A stretch of 64,000 nucleotides of DNA from positions 1 to 64,000 of the forward strand of contig JAVBLE010000011.1 in NCBI GenBank assembly GCA_031553685.1. The letters run 5' to 3'. The notes beneath the pieces are model-generated. The model was not told the DNA's origin. It did no database searches and saw only the letters and a list, made by a program, of their open reading frames with translations. Both the position numbers and the translations under genes were made by a program. Below, piece by piece: positions 54,827 to 63,136 of this stretch. This stretch comes from JAFGVL01 sp031553685 (lineage in GTDB: Bacteria; Bacteroidota; Bacteroidia; Bacteroidales; Paludibacteraceae). The first letter of the stretch is position 1. Each line of letters opens with the position of its first letter.

Positions 54827-57676
54827 TTACAAAGTTTTTTTCACTTCAACTAACTCATACCCTTCAATCAAATCGCCAATGCGGATATCATTATAGTTAG
54901 CAATGTTCAGACCGCACTCATATCCATGAGTTACTTCTTTTACATCGTCTTTGAAGCGTTTGAGCGAGCCAAGTTCACCGCTGTAAATCACGATACCATC
55001 GCGGATAAGGCGAATTTTCGAACCGCGTTTGATTTTTCCTTCCTTAACCATACATCCGGCAACGGTTCCAACTTTGGTGATTTTGAACACTTCGCGTATC
55101 TCAACTGTAGCAGTAATTTCCTCTTTATAGTCGGGCGAAAGCATGCCTTCCATAGCTGCTTTGATTTCTTCGATAGCGTCGTAAATAATTGAATATAAGC
55201 GGATATCGATTTCTTCTTTCTCTGCTATTTTGCGAGCCGAAGCCGAAGGGCGTACCTGGAATCCGATGATAATGGCATTGGATGCGGCAGCCAACATAAC
55301 ATCCGACTCGGAAATGGCTCCTACTGCTTTATGAATAACATTTACCTGTATTTCTTCGGTCGAAAGCTTGATCAAAGAATCGGAAAGGGCTTCGACAGAA
55401 CCGTCTACATCTCCCTTCACAATTACATTTAATTCTTGGAAATTGCCCAATGCGATACGACGACCAATTTCGTCGAGCGTCAAATGGCGCGATGTACGCA
55501 AGCCTTGCTCGCGTTGCAATTGTTCGCGCTTGTTGGCAATTTCGCGGGCTTCACTTTCGCTGTTCATCACATGGATGTTATCACCGGCTTGTGGCGCACC
55601 GTTCAATCCGAGTATCAACGCAGGTTCAGCAGGTCCGGCTTCGGTAATGCGCTGGTTACGCTCATTGAACATGGCTTTTACTTTGCCATAATATTGTCCG
55701 GCAATAACCACATCGCCCACGCGCAAAGTTCCGGTTTCGACCAAAACGGTGGATACATATCCACGACCTTTGTCCAACGACGATTCGATAATTGAACCAA
55801 CGGCTTTACGGTTCGGATTTGCTTTTAAATCAAGCATTTCGGCTTCGAGCAATACTTTTTCCAACAGTTCTTTTACATTAAAACCGCTTTTTGCCGAAAT
55901 GTCTTGCGACTGGTATTTCCCGCCCCATTCTTCGACCAAATAATTCATGCCGGCAAGGGCTTCCTTGATTTTTTCAGGGTTAGCACTGTCTTTATCTATT
56001 TTATTAATAGCAAATACAATGGGTACATTGGCTGCCGAAGCATGGTTGATTGCCTCAATGGTTTGCGGCATCACGGCATCATCCGCAGCCACAATGATAA
56101 TAGCAATGTCTGTAACCTTTGCTCCACGCGCACGCATGGCGGTAAAGGCTTCGTGTCCGGGTGTATCGAGGAATGTGATGTGTTTGCCGCTTGGCAAAGC
56201 TACATTGTAAGCTCCAATATGTTGAGTGATTCCTCCTGCTTCACCGGCAATCACATTGGCTTTGCGGATATAATCGAGGAGCGATGTTTTACCATGATCC
56301 ACATGTCCCATTACGGCGACAATCGGTGCGCGAGATACTAAATCTTCGGGTGCATCTTCTTCTTCGGCAATGGCTTCGATTACTTCGGCACTTACAAATT
56401 CGGTAGTGAAACCAAATTCGTCGGCTACAATTTTGATCGTTTCGGCGTCCAAGCGTTGGTTGATAGATACCATCAAACCAAGGCTCATACAGGTCCCGAT
56501 AATTTGATTGATAGACACATTCATCATCACAGCCAAATCGTTGGCGGTAACAAACTCGGTCAATTTCAATGTTTTGTCTTCCAAGCGGTCAAGCTCTTCT
56601 TGTTCCTCGCGGCGAGCTTGGATATTTCCGCGTTTGTCTTTGCGGTATTTCGCTCCTTTTACTTTCTTTTCGGTAAGGCGCGCAAGCGTTTCTTTTACTT
56701 GCTTTTGTACATCTTCTTCATTGACTTCAACTTTAGCGGTTTTTTTGAATTTGTTATGTTTTCCGCCACCTTGTTGTTGGTTGGGTCGCTGTCCGCCGCC
56801 ACCTTGTTGGTTTGGTCGTTGCCCGCCACCGCCACCTTGTGTGGTGGAGGCTTTGGTTATGTCCACTTTTTCTTGACCAATGCGATTGCGTTTTTTCTTT
56901 TCACCGTCGCGGTCGTTGCGTTCTTTGCGGCGTTCTTCTTTTGTTTTCTTGTCGGGGCGCGTTTTGTCGTTGATTGAAGATAAATCAATTTTATTCACAA
57001 TCTTTGGTCCTGAAAGTGTTTTAGGAGCGTTGAGGGTGAATATTTCCACTTCTTTTTTCTGTGGTGTTACCGATTCTACTGTTGGTTCAGGAAGGGTTTC
57101 ATGTTCAATTTTTGATTTTGGAGCCGGTTGCACCTTTTCCGGTTTTTTGTCCAAGTCAATTTTGCCCACCGTTTTGAATTGCGGACGGTCTTTGTCGTCG
57201 ATCTTTACAGAGACAAGTTCCTCTTTTTTAGGCTCAACCGGTTTTTTCTCCTTTTTAGGTTCGGGAGCAGGTTCCGGCTTGGGTTCAGCCTTTTTAGGTT
57301 CCGGCTTTTTGCTGAGGCTATCCAAATCAATTTTGCCCACCGTTTTGAATTGCGGACGCTCATTCTCTTCTATTTTTACAGAAACAACCTCTTCTTCTTT
57401 CTTTTTCTCAACCCTTTTAGCCTCATCAAACCCTTCAATAGCAACTGTTTGTTGCTTTTCTTTGGCTTGTTTTTGTTGTTGAGCGAACTTTTCAGATTCG
57501 ATTTTCAGACTTTTATCCTTGCTAAATTCCATCACAAGCAAATTGTATTGTTCGTCCGAAATTTTATGGTTCGGATTTTCCTCTACATCTGCTTGTCCTT
57601 TTTTGTGCAAGAACTCTACTGCGGTAGAAAGTCCTACATTCAAATCTTTTACTGCTTTGCTTAATCGTATCGACAT
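54827..57676 (-). CDS. infB: Translation initiation factor IF-2
   Basis: A 949-residue GTPase that places initiator tRNA on the ribosome. After an IF2_N-type start (MSIRLSKAVKDLNVGLSTAV) comes a long disordered Lys/Glu/Pro region, with a 23-residue repeat at about 97-119 and 154-176 (core RPQFKTVGKIDLD), then a Gly/Gln-rich stretch (GGGGQRPNQQ twice). The G domain starts near residue 450 with VAVMGHVDHGKTSLLDYI, then DTPGHEAFTAMRARG and INKIDKDSANP. Beta-barrel domains follow to the end. Complete; the N-terminal repeat and Gly/Gln stretch vary between species. Confidence 0.97.
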   Translation of the reverse strand: MSIRLSKAVKDLNVGLSTAVEFLHKKGQADVEENPNHKISDEQYNLLVMEFSKDKSLKIESEKFAQQQKQAKEKQQTVAIEGFDEAKRVEKKKEEEVVSVKIEENERPQFKTVGKIDLDSLSKKPEPKKAEPKPEPAPEPKKEKKPVEPKKEELVSVKIDDKDRPQFKTVGKIDLDKKPEKVQPAPKSKIEHETLPEPTVESVTPQKKEVEIFTLNAPKTLSGPKIVNKIDLSSINDKTRPDKKTKEERRKERNDRDGEKKKRNRIGQEKVDITKASTTQGGGGGQRPNQQGGGGQRPNQQQGGGKHNKFKKTAKVEVNEEDVQKQVKETLARLTEKKVKGAKYRKDKRGNIQARREEQEELDRLEDKTLKLTEFVTANDLAVMMNVSINQIIGTCMSLGLMVSINQRLDAETIKIVADEFGFTTEFVSAEVIEAIAEEEDAPEDLVSRAPIVAVMGHVDHGKTSLLDYIRKANVIAGEAGGITQHIGAYNVALPSGKHITFLDTPGHEAFTAMRARGAKVTDIAIIIVAADDAVMPQTIEAINHASAANVPIVFAINKIDKDSANPEKIKEALAGMNYLVEEWGGKYQSQDISAKSGFNVKELLEKVLLEAEMLDLKANPNRKAVGSIIESSLDKGRGYVSTVLVETGTLRVGDVVIAGQYYGKVKAMFNERNQRITEAGPAEPALILGLNGAPQAGDNIHVMNSESEAREIANKREQLQREQGLRTSRHLTLDEIGRRIALGNFQELNVIVKGDVDGSVEALSDSLIKLSTEEIQVNVIHKAVGAISESDVMLAAASNAIIIGFQVRPSASARKIAEKEEIDIRLYSIIYDAIEEIKAAMEGMLSPDYKEEITATVEIREVFKITKVGTVAGCMVKEGKIKRGSKIRLIRDGIVIYSGELGSLKRFKDDVKEVTHGYECGLNIANYNDIRIGDLIEGYELVEVKKTL

Positions 57677-57684
57677 ATTTTTTT

Positions 57685-57783
57685 TATTGACTATTTTTTT
57701 ATTGACTATTTAGTTATTGACCATTGACTATTTGTATCTACTTGTTTGAAAAATTGTAAATTGTAAATCGTCAAATTGTAAAT
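57685..57783. repeat. Simple repeats between nusA and infB
   Basis: TATTGACTATTT occurs about four times (57685-57733), followed by AAATTGTAAAT units (57751-57783). They lie directly upstream of the infB start and could affect its translation. Confidence 0.55.
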
Positions 57784-57787
57784 AGAA

Positions 57788-59035
57788 TTAGTCTTCAAAT
57801 TCCGAACGAAGAATATCCAACATATCGTCGATGGTTTCTTCTTCGAGGTCGGTGCGGGCAATCAGGGTTTCGCGCGGAATTGCCAACACGCTTTTTGCCG
57901 TGTCGCAACCGATAGCTTTCAGTGCGTCGATTACCCAAGCATCTATTTCGTCGCTGAATTCGTCCAAATAAATATCTTCTTCGTCTTGCTCGTCAAGTTC
58001 GCGATATACATCCAATACATATTCGGTGAGCATACTTGCCAGCTTGATATTCGAACCGCCTTTACCAATGGCTTGCGATACTTCTTCGGGCTTCAAATAC
58101 ACTTCGGCTTTTTTCTCTTCTTCATTTAGTTTGATGGAAGAAATTTTTGCCGGACTGAGTGCGCGCGAGATAAACAAACTTACATTGGGTGTATAGTTGA
58201 TTACATCGATGTTTTCGTTGCGAAGTTCGCGTACGATCCCGTGAATACGGGCACCTTTCATTCCTACACATGCTCCAACCGGGTCGATACGGTCGTCATA
58301 CGATTCTACGGCTACTTTGGCGCGTTCGCCGGGTATGCGGGCTATTTTTTTGATTGTGATCAATCCTTCGTGAATTTCGGGCACTTCGAGTTCGAACAAG
58401 CGTTGTAGGAACAATGGCGAAGTGCGCGAAAGCATGATTTTAGGATTGTTATTTAAATTGTCCACTTTGGCAACCACCGCGCGAACGGTTTCACCCTTGC
58501 GGTAGAAATCAGACGGGATTTGCTCCGTTTTAGGCAAAAGCATTTCGTTACCGTCGCTATCAAGCAACAGGATTTCTTTTTTCCATACCTGATATACTTC
58601 ACCACTCACAATTTGCCCAACCATTTCGCTGTATTTGCTGTAAAGCGAACTTTTTTGCAATTCCAATATTTTTGAAGCAAGCGTTTGGCGCAAAGTCAAA
58701 ATAGCACGGCGACCAAATGAAAGGAAATCAACGGCATCGGTTACTTCTTCGCCCACTTCGTAGTCGGTATCAATTTTTTTAGCATCCGAAAGAGATATTT
58801 GCGTGTTCGAGTCTTCGTAATCTTCGTCGGCAACTACTTCGCGGTTGTGCCAAATTTCAAAGTCGCCTTTATCCGGATTGATAATCACATCATAATTTTC
58901 GTCCGAACCGAAAAGTTTAGCGATAGCACTACGGAACGATTCTTCCAAAACGCCTACCATTGTGGCGCGATCGATGTTTTTTAACTCTTTAAATTCCGAA
59001 AAAGTATCAATCAAATTGATTCCTGTCTTGCTCAT
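57788..59035 (-). CDS. nusA: Transcription termination/antitermination factor NusA
   Basis: A 415-residue RNA polymerase-binding factor. N-terminal domain with FREAIAKLFG-like FRSAIAKLFGSDENYD, an S1 domain (VGQIVSGEVYQVWKKEILL), and two KH domains (KIARIPGERAKVAVESYD, DPVGACVGMKGARIHGIVREL, and KPEEVSQAIGKGGSNIKLASML). It ends with an acidic tail, without the E. coli C-terminal repeats, as usual in Bacteroidota. It lies one base after rimP and 111 bp before infB in the conserved rimP-nusA-infB order. Confidence 0.97.
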   Translation of the reverse strand: MSKTGINLIDTFSEFKELKNIDRATMVGVLEESFRSAIAKLFGSDENYDVIINPDKGDFEIWHNREVVADEDYEDSNTQISLSDAKKIDTDYEVGEEVTDAVDFLSFGRRAILTLRQTLASKILELQKSSLYSKYSEMVGQIVSGEVYQVWKKEILLLDSDGNEMLLPKTEQIPSDFYRKGETVRAVVAKVDNLNNNPKIMLSRTSPLFLQRLFELEVPEIHEGLITIKKIARIPGERAKVAVESYDDRIDPVGACVGMKGARIHGIVRELRNENIDVINYTPNVSLFISRALSPAKISSIKLNEEEKKAEVYLKPEEVSQAIGKGGSNIKLASMLTEYVLDVYRELDEQDEEDIYLDEFSDEIDAWVIDALKAIGCDTAKSVLAIPRETLIARTDLEEETIDDMLDILRSEFED

Positions 59036-59036
59036 T

Positions 59037-59504
59037 TTATTTGAATTGAATAAGATATTTAGTGTATTTTATTTCTTCGTAAGTGTGTGAAACGGGTTCT
59101 TTCACAGTAATTTTCCGCTTGGCGCCTTCGGGTTTTATTTGTTTTTCTACCTCGATGGTGAATTGATTTTCATCTGCCGAAACGAGTGTGCCTTCCATTT
59201 TCTTTCCGGTTTGGGTAAGTACTTCTACTTCGTTCCCGATATTTTTCAAGTATTGTTTCAACACTTTGAAAGGTTGCGTAAGCCCTGCCGAACCGACTTC
59301 GAGCGCATAATCCTCTACATCGCGGTCGAGGCGCGATTCGATAAACCGTGTAAGCTCGGCGCAGAAATCAATATCAACGCCAACGGTATTGTCTATTTCG
59401 ACTACAATGGTATTGTCTGCCGATACTTTTACATCGACCAAAAAATATTCTGTTCCCTGCAGTTTTTCTTCAACAATTTGATTTACAATCGATTTATCTA
59501 TCAT
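59037..59504 (-). CDS. rimP: Ribosome maturation factor RimP
   Basis: A 155-residue protein needed for 30S subunit assembly. N-terminal domain with YFLVDVKVSADNTIVVEID and ISRDIE-like CAELTRFIESRLDRDVEDYALEVGSAGL (in part ESRLDRDVEDYALEVGSAGL), where the E-V-S/G-S-P/A-G block is the family signature. The C-terminal SH3-like domain holds QTGKKMEGTLVSAD. It heads the operon; a TATTTTTG box lies 66 bp upstream and a GGGGAC/GTCCCC hairpin sits in its leader. Confidence 0.93.
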   Translation of the reverse strand: MIDKSIVNQIVEEKLQGTEYFLVDVKVSADNTIVVEIDNTVGVDIDFCAELTRFIESRLDRDVEDYALEVGSAGLTQPFKVLKQYLKNIGNEVEVLTQTGKKMEGTLVSADENQFTIEVEKQIKPEGAKRKITVKEPVSHTYEEIKYTKYLIQFK

Positions 59505-59528
59505 GCGGTAATTCTATCGAACAACGAA

Positions 59529-59546
59529 GGGGACTTGCGTGTCCCC
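59529..59546 (-). promoter_or_regulatory. GC-rich hairpin in the rimP leader
   Basis: GGGGAC - TTGCGT - GTCCCC, between the promoter box and the rimP ATG. No U-run. Possible translational control or a dispersed palindrome. Confidence 0.45.
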
Positions 59547-59569
59547 CTCCCGTATTGTCTATTTCGATG

Positions 59570-59577
59570 CAAAAATA
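59570..59577 (-). promoter_or_regulatory. Promoter -7 box (TATTTTTG) of rimP-nusA-infB
   Basis: TAnnTTTG match on the minus strand, 66 bp upstream of the rimP ATG, back to back with the plus-strand promoter of candidate ncRNA 2. Confidence 0.55.
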
Positions 59578-59587
59578 GTTATAATAT

Positions 59588-59615
59588 TTTGATTGACAAA
59601 TTTTTTCGTATTTTG
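59588..59615 (+). promoter_or_regulatory. Promoter (TTTG-N17-TATTTTG) of candidate ncRNA 2
   Basis: TTTG at 59588-59591 and TATTTTG at 59609-59615, one base short of the full TAnnTTTG. Layout and downstream AATGAAA match the promoter at 34453-34480. Confidence 0.45.
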
Positions 59616-59617
59616 AT

Positions 59618-59769
59618 AATGAAATATCCATAAACAAAGCACACCAAACGCAATGAATAATTCATGGATATTCTATGTGACAACCGAAGGTCATAACCAA
59701 CAAGAATAATTGAAAATAAAATTACACACACATAAAAAAAGCCCATTATCTTCTAGATAACAGGCTTTT
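59618..59769 (+). ncRNA. Candidate structured small RNA 2
   Basis: Same layout as 34481-34690: AATGAAA start, stem 59623-59631 (AATATCCAT) with 59664-59672 (ATGGATATT), a 32-nt loop with CAATGAATAA, then TGACAA and TTGAAAATAAAATTA. A 26-nt insertion with its own ACC/GGT pairing (CCGAAGG) separates the last two blocks. Stem positions 3 and 5 change from C-G to T-A relative to copy 1. It would end at the bidirectional hairpin 59734-59769. The alternative is a 3'-UTR element of the porin gene. Confidence 0.5.
59734..59769 (-). terminator. Terminator of the FadL-like gene (bidirectional)
   Basis: AAAAGCCTGTTATCT - AGA - AGATAATGGGCTTTT (one interior bulge) on the minus strand followed by TTTATG, 26 bp after the stop. 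The plus strand also shows GGCTTTTC, so it may serve candidate ncRNA 2 too. Confidence 0.8.
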
Positions 59770-59794
59770 CGGTTGATGTTTTGTTTTTTAAGTA

Positions 59795-61240
59795 TTAGAA
59801 TTTATAATCAATCCCGATTCCAATAGATTTGCTGTCGCGGTCATAAGTGCGGTTCGACTGAACTGTTCCGATTGCTGTCGGAGTACTTACTGTATAAGTT
59901 TCTGGTGTATAGAAAGTCATTAATCCTCCTACATTGACAGATAGTTTATCTGTAAATGCATACTTCGCTCCTAAACCAATACATTGATTAGTTAAAGAAT
60001 GGGCAATGTCGCTTTGGTACTTTTCATTTACACCAATCGAACTGTATTGGTAGCCGGTACTCAAAGTGAGTTTTTTAGTAATGCCCCATTCAATGCCAAG
60101 TGTGTATTCGCTTGTATTATTATCAATAAAATCGGCTTTATTAATAATTGTTCTAGTAGCCGGATTCCATGTTTCCATGGTGGCATTCTTATCAAAATAA
60201 TACAAGAAACCTCCCGAAATTTTTAAGTTATCAAGAATACCATAACTTGCACCCACTGTCAACAATGCAGGCACATCTGAGCGAAGTTCCTGATCATTGG
60301 GGAATAACCCGAAATCATCTTTCTCAGTGTCGTTTGTAACGGTCATGTTGGTATTAAATTCATATTTTACACCTACATTCAATTTGTTTAATTTAAAATC
60401 AACACCTAATATTGGTGTATAGCCAATACCGCTTTGAGTAGCCGATAATTCTTTATCTGAAACGCTTGCTGCTTTTGCATTAAGGGCATCAACAACAGCT
60501 TGAGGCTGACCTGCCATTTGAGCATATTGCGCTGCTGTAGCAAAAAACTGTTGAGCTGGTATCATTGCGCTGGTTGGGTTAAAAGGAGCGGTTGGATTAA
60601 CTTGTATATTTTTCAAATATCCTTCATACGAATTTGAGGCAATCAACATACGCACACCAGCAAAGCCGCTTAACATTTCTGTTATTTTATATGCTGCACC
60701 GGCTTGCACTCCATACGAAATGCTTTTACCATCAAGCATCGATTCTACCGAATATTTAGTGGTAGACATTCCCATTCCGCCCATTGATACAGGAGCTGTA
60801 ATTGCTGCAGGAAGAACAGAAACAGGGATTTCAGTCATAGGAATCCCATTGTCAAATTTCACACTACCTCCACCTGCAGTAGGGTTGAAACCAAGTGAAA
60901 ATGCTAATTTTTCATTCATTTTATATGCAGCATAAACACCTGGAAACAGAGGTGTGAAAAGGTTTCCCTCAAATTCTTTAGGTGTTGGTTGCAACATCGA
61001 ATAATCGTCGGTAATAGTTCGCGTTTGCCAAACAAATTGATTGTTCAGCGAAATCGTTAATCCTTTGTCGAAAAATGCTGTTCCGGCAGGGTTGTAAAAT
61101 ACCGCGTCGGCATCAGTTGATGCTTGGCGTGAAAGCATGCGCGTATATTGCGCACTTTGATTTTGATTTGTTACTAAGCCTCCGGCAAAAGCCATTGCCG
61201 ATAACGCTAATCCTGAGATTAAAAGCAGCGTTTTTTTCAT
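59795..61240 (-). CDS. OmpP1/FadL family outer-membrane transport protein
   Basis: A 481-residue outer-membrane protein of the FadL/toluene-transporter family. Signal peptide (MKKTLLLISGLALSAMAFAGG), then the family hallmark of an N-terminal hatch region, QNQSAQYTRMLSRQASTDADAVFYNPAG (in part: ASTDADAVFYNPAGTAFF), followed by long alternating strands and LGFNPTAGGGSVKFDNG. It ends with DYKF, a typical barrel terminus. FadL-type proteins pass hydrophobic compounds across the outer membrane. It stands alone between gpmI and the candidate ncRNA 2. No TAnnTTTG box is evident upstream. Confidence 0.9.
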   Translation of the reverse strand: MKKTLLLISGLALSAMAFAGGLVTNQNQSAQYTRMLSRQASTDADAVFYNPAGTAFFDKGLTISLNNQFVWQTRTITDDYSMLQPTPKEFEGNLFTPLFPGVYAAYKMNEKLAFSLGFNPTAGGGSVKFDNGIPMTEIPVSVLPAAITAPVSMGGMGMSTTKYSVESMLDGKSISYGVQAGAAYKITEMLSGFAGVRMLIASNSYEGYLKNIQVNPTAPFNPTSAMIPAQQFFATAAQYAQMAGQPQAVVDALNAKAASVSDKELSATQSGIGYTPILGVDFKLNKLNVGVKYEFNTNMTVTNDTEKDDFGLFPNDQELRSDVPALLTVGASYGILDNLKISGGFLYYFDKNATMETWNPATRTIINKADFIDNNTSEYTLGIEWGITKKLTLSTGYQYSSIGVNEKYQSDIAHSLTNQCIGLGAKYAFTDKLSVNVGGLMTFYTPETYTVSTPTAIGTVQSNRTYDRDSKSIGIGIDYKF

Positions 61241-61376
61241 AACTTTCTAATTTTTAGTTTAAGAACAAAAAGAGCCATGGCAATTTTCTTTCTGTTCAAA
61301 ATAAATTTTGTTTTAGTTTTTAGCCATGTTTTGTTGTAACCGCAAAAATCTTTTGCAAGTTGCGGATATCGAAAGA

Positions 61377-61420
61377 AAAAATCGTGAAACTGCATGTATC
61401 AAGCAGATTCACGATTTTTT
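61377..61420 (-). terminator. Intrinsic terminator of gpmI
   Basis: AAAAATCGTGAA and CTGC arms pair with GCAG and TTCACGATTTTT, with a short loop, directly after the gpmI stop. The U-runs on both strands make it bidirectional. Confidence 0.8.
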
Positions 61421-61425
61421 ACTAT

Positions 61426-62946
61426 TTAGTTGATCAAGCACTTACCGGTCATTTCTTGCGGTTGTGCTATATTCAATATTTTACAGATTGACGGAGCTAC
61501 ATCGGCAAGGATACCGCTTTGCACTTTGGCATTTTTGTCCTTCGTGACATATACAAACGGCACCGGATTAAGCGAATGAGCCGTATTCGGCGATCCGTCG
61601 TTGTTTGCCACATGGTCGGCGTTGCCGTGGTCGGCTATGATAATCGCTTCGTATCCGTTTGCCTTGGCTGCTTCGATGGTTTGTCGCAAGCAAGTATCTA
61701 CAGCGATCACCGCTTTTTCTACCGCTTCGTAAATACCGGTATGCCCCACCATATCACCATTGGCAAAATTTACCACAATAAAATCAAATTTTTTAGTATT
61801 AATCGCATTTACCAAAGCATCGGTTACTTCGTAAGCGCTCATTTCGGGCTTCAGGTCGTAAGTAGCTACTTTGGGCGACGGTATCAGTATGCGTTCTTCG
61901 CCGGGGAAAGGTTCTTCTCTTCCGCCATTAAAGAAAAATGTAACATGGGCATATTTTTCAGTTTCGGCAATATGCAATTGCGTTTTACCAAGTTTCGAAA
62001 GATATTCGCCTAAAGTATTTTTCACATTATCTTTATCAAAAAGCACATGAACACCCTTAAAATTAGGATCATAAGGTGTCATGCTAAAGAAATGTAGATT
62101 GGGGATCACCTTCATATTCTGTTCCGGCACATCAAATTGCGAAAGCACTTCGGTCAATTCCTTAGCGCGGTCGTTGCGGTAGTTGAAAAAGATAACCACA
62201 TCACCCTTTTCAATTTTCGCCACCGGATTTCCAATTGCATCTACATGCACAATCGGCTTGATAAATTCGTCGGTAACGCCTTCGTTATACGATTCTTGCA
62301 TAGCTTGCACCATATTGATCGATGCTTTGCCCACACCCTTTACCATCAAATTATATGCTTCGGCAACACGCTCCCAGCGTTTATCGCGGTCCATCGCGTA
62401 ATAGCGCCCGATGATCGACGCAATCTTTCCGCCGGTAGTAGCCAGGTGTTTTTCCAATTGTTCGATAAAACCCTTACCGCTTTTCGGGTCGGTATCGCGC
62501 CCGTCCATAAAACAATGAACATACGATTTGGTAATCCCGTAATCCTTCGAAATATCGGTCAGCTTAAGCAAATGCTCCAGCGAACTGTGCACGCCCCCAT
62601 CCGAAACCAAACCTAAAAAATGAATACTCTTATTATTTACCTTGGCGTAAGTATATGCCTTGATAATTTCAATATTTTGCTGGATAGTATTTTCGCGGCA
62701 AGCCTTATTGATTTTCACCAAATCCTGATACAACACGCGCCCCGCACCAATATTAAGGTGTCCCACTTCCGAGTTGCCCATTTGTCCGTCGGGCAGCCCA
62801 ACATCCTCGCCCGAAGCTTGGAGTTGCGTATGCGGATAATTTGCCAGCAAATAATCCCAATAAGGAGTAGGAGAGGAATAAATGACATCAGATTTGGAGT
62901 GGTTACCAATGCCCCAACCATCGCAAATTACTAAAAGTGCTTTCAT
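61426..62946 (-). CDS. gpmI: Phosphoglycerate mutase, 2,3-bisphosphoglycerate-independent
   Basis: A 506-residue manganese enzyme of glycolysis that interconverts 3- and 2-phosphoglycerate. The catalytic Ser59 is in GQMGNSEVGHLNIGAGR, the first metal Asp in LLVICDGWGIG, with HCFMDGRDTDPKSG, the FFNYRNDRAKEL phosphate site and the late IADHGNADHV metal motif. Complete. A TACCTTTG box lies 35 bp upstream. Confidence 0.97.
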   Translation of the reverse strand: MKALLVICDGWGIGNHSKSDVIYSSPTPYWDYLLANYPHTQLQASGEDVGLPDGQMGNSEVGHLNIGAGRVLYQDLVKINKACRENTIQQNIEIIKAYTYAKVNNKSIHFLGLVSDGGVHSSLEHLLKLTDISKDYGITKSYVHCFMDGRDTDPKSGKGFIEQLEKHLATTGGKIASIIGRYYAMDRDKRWERVAEAYNLMVKGVGKASINMVQAMQESYNEGVTDEFIKPIVHVDAIGNPVAKIEKGDVVIFFNYRNDRAKELTEVLSQFDVPEQNMKVIPNLHFFSMTPYDPNFKGVHVLFDKDNVKNTLGEYLSKLGKTQLHIAETEKYAHVTFFFNGGREEPFPGEERILIPSPKVATYDLKPEMSAYEVTDALVNAINTKKFDFIVVNFANGDMVGHTGIYEAVEKAVIAVDTCLRQTIEAAKANGYEAIIIADHGNADHVANNDGSPNTAHSLNPVPFVYVTKDKNAKVQSGILADVAPSICKILNIAQPQEMTGKCLIN

Positions 62947-62980
62947 ACTATAGGATTTTTTGCAAAATAAAAAAACGGTG

Positions 62981-62988
62981 CAAAGGTA
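62981..62988 (-). promoter_or_regulatory. Promoter -7 box (TACCTTTG) of gpmI
   Basis: TAnnTTTG match on the minus strand, 35 bp upstream of the gpmI ATG. Confidence 0.6.
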
Positions 62989-63102
62989 ATGAATTATTAT
63001 GAAACAACATGTTACTATATCTTAAACCTTGTTTCTGTCAAGAACATCTTACATTTCGAAAGCAGATGAACATTTTGCAACCATATTGCATTCTACAATT
63101 AT

Positions 63103-63110
63103 TACCTTTG
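63103..63110 (+). promoter_or_regulatory. Promoter -7 box (TACCTTTG) of the P-type ATPase
   Basis: TAnnTTTG match on the plus strand, 27 bp upstream of the ATG at 63137. Confidence 0.6.
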
Positions 63111-63136
63111 TCCTATTATTTTTAAAATAAAATTTC

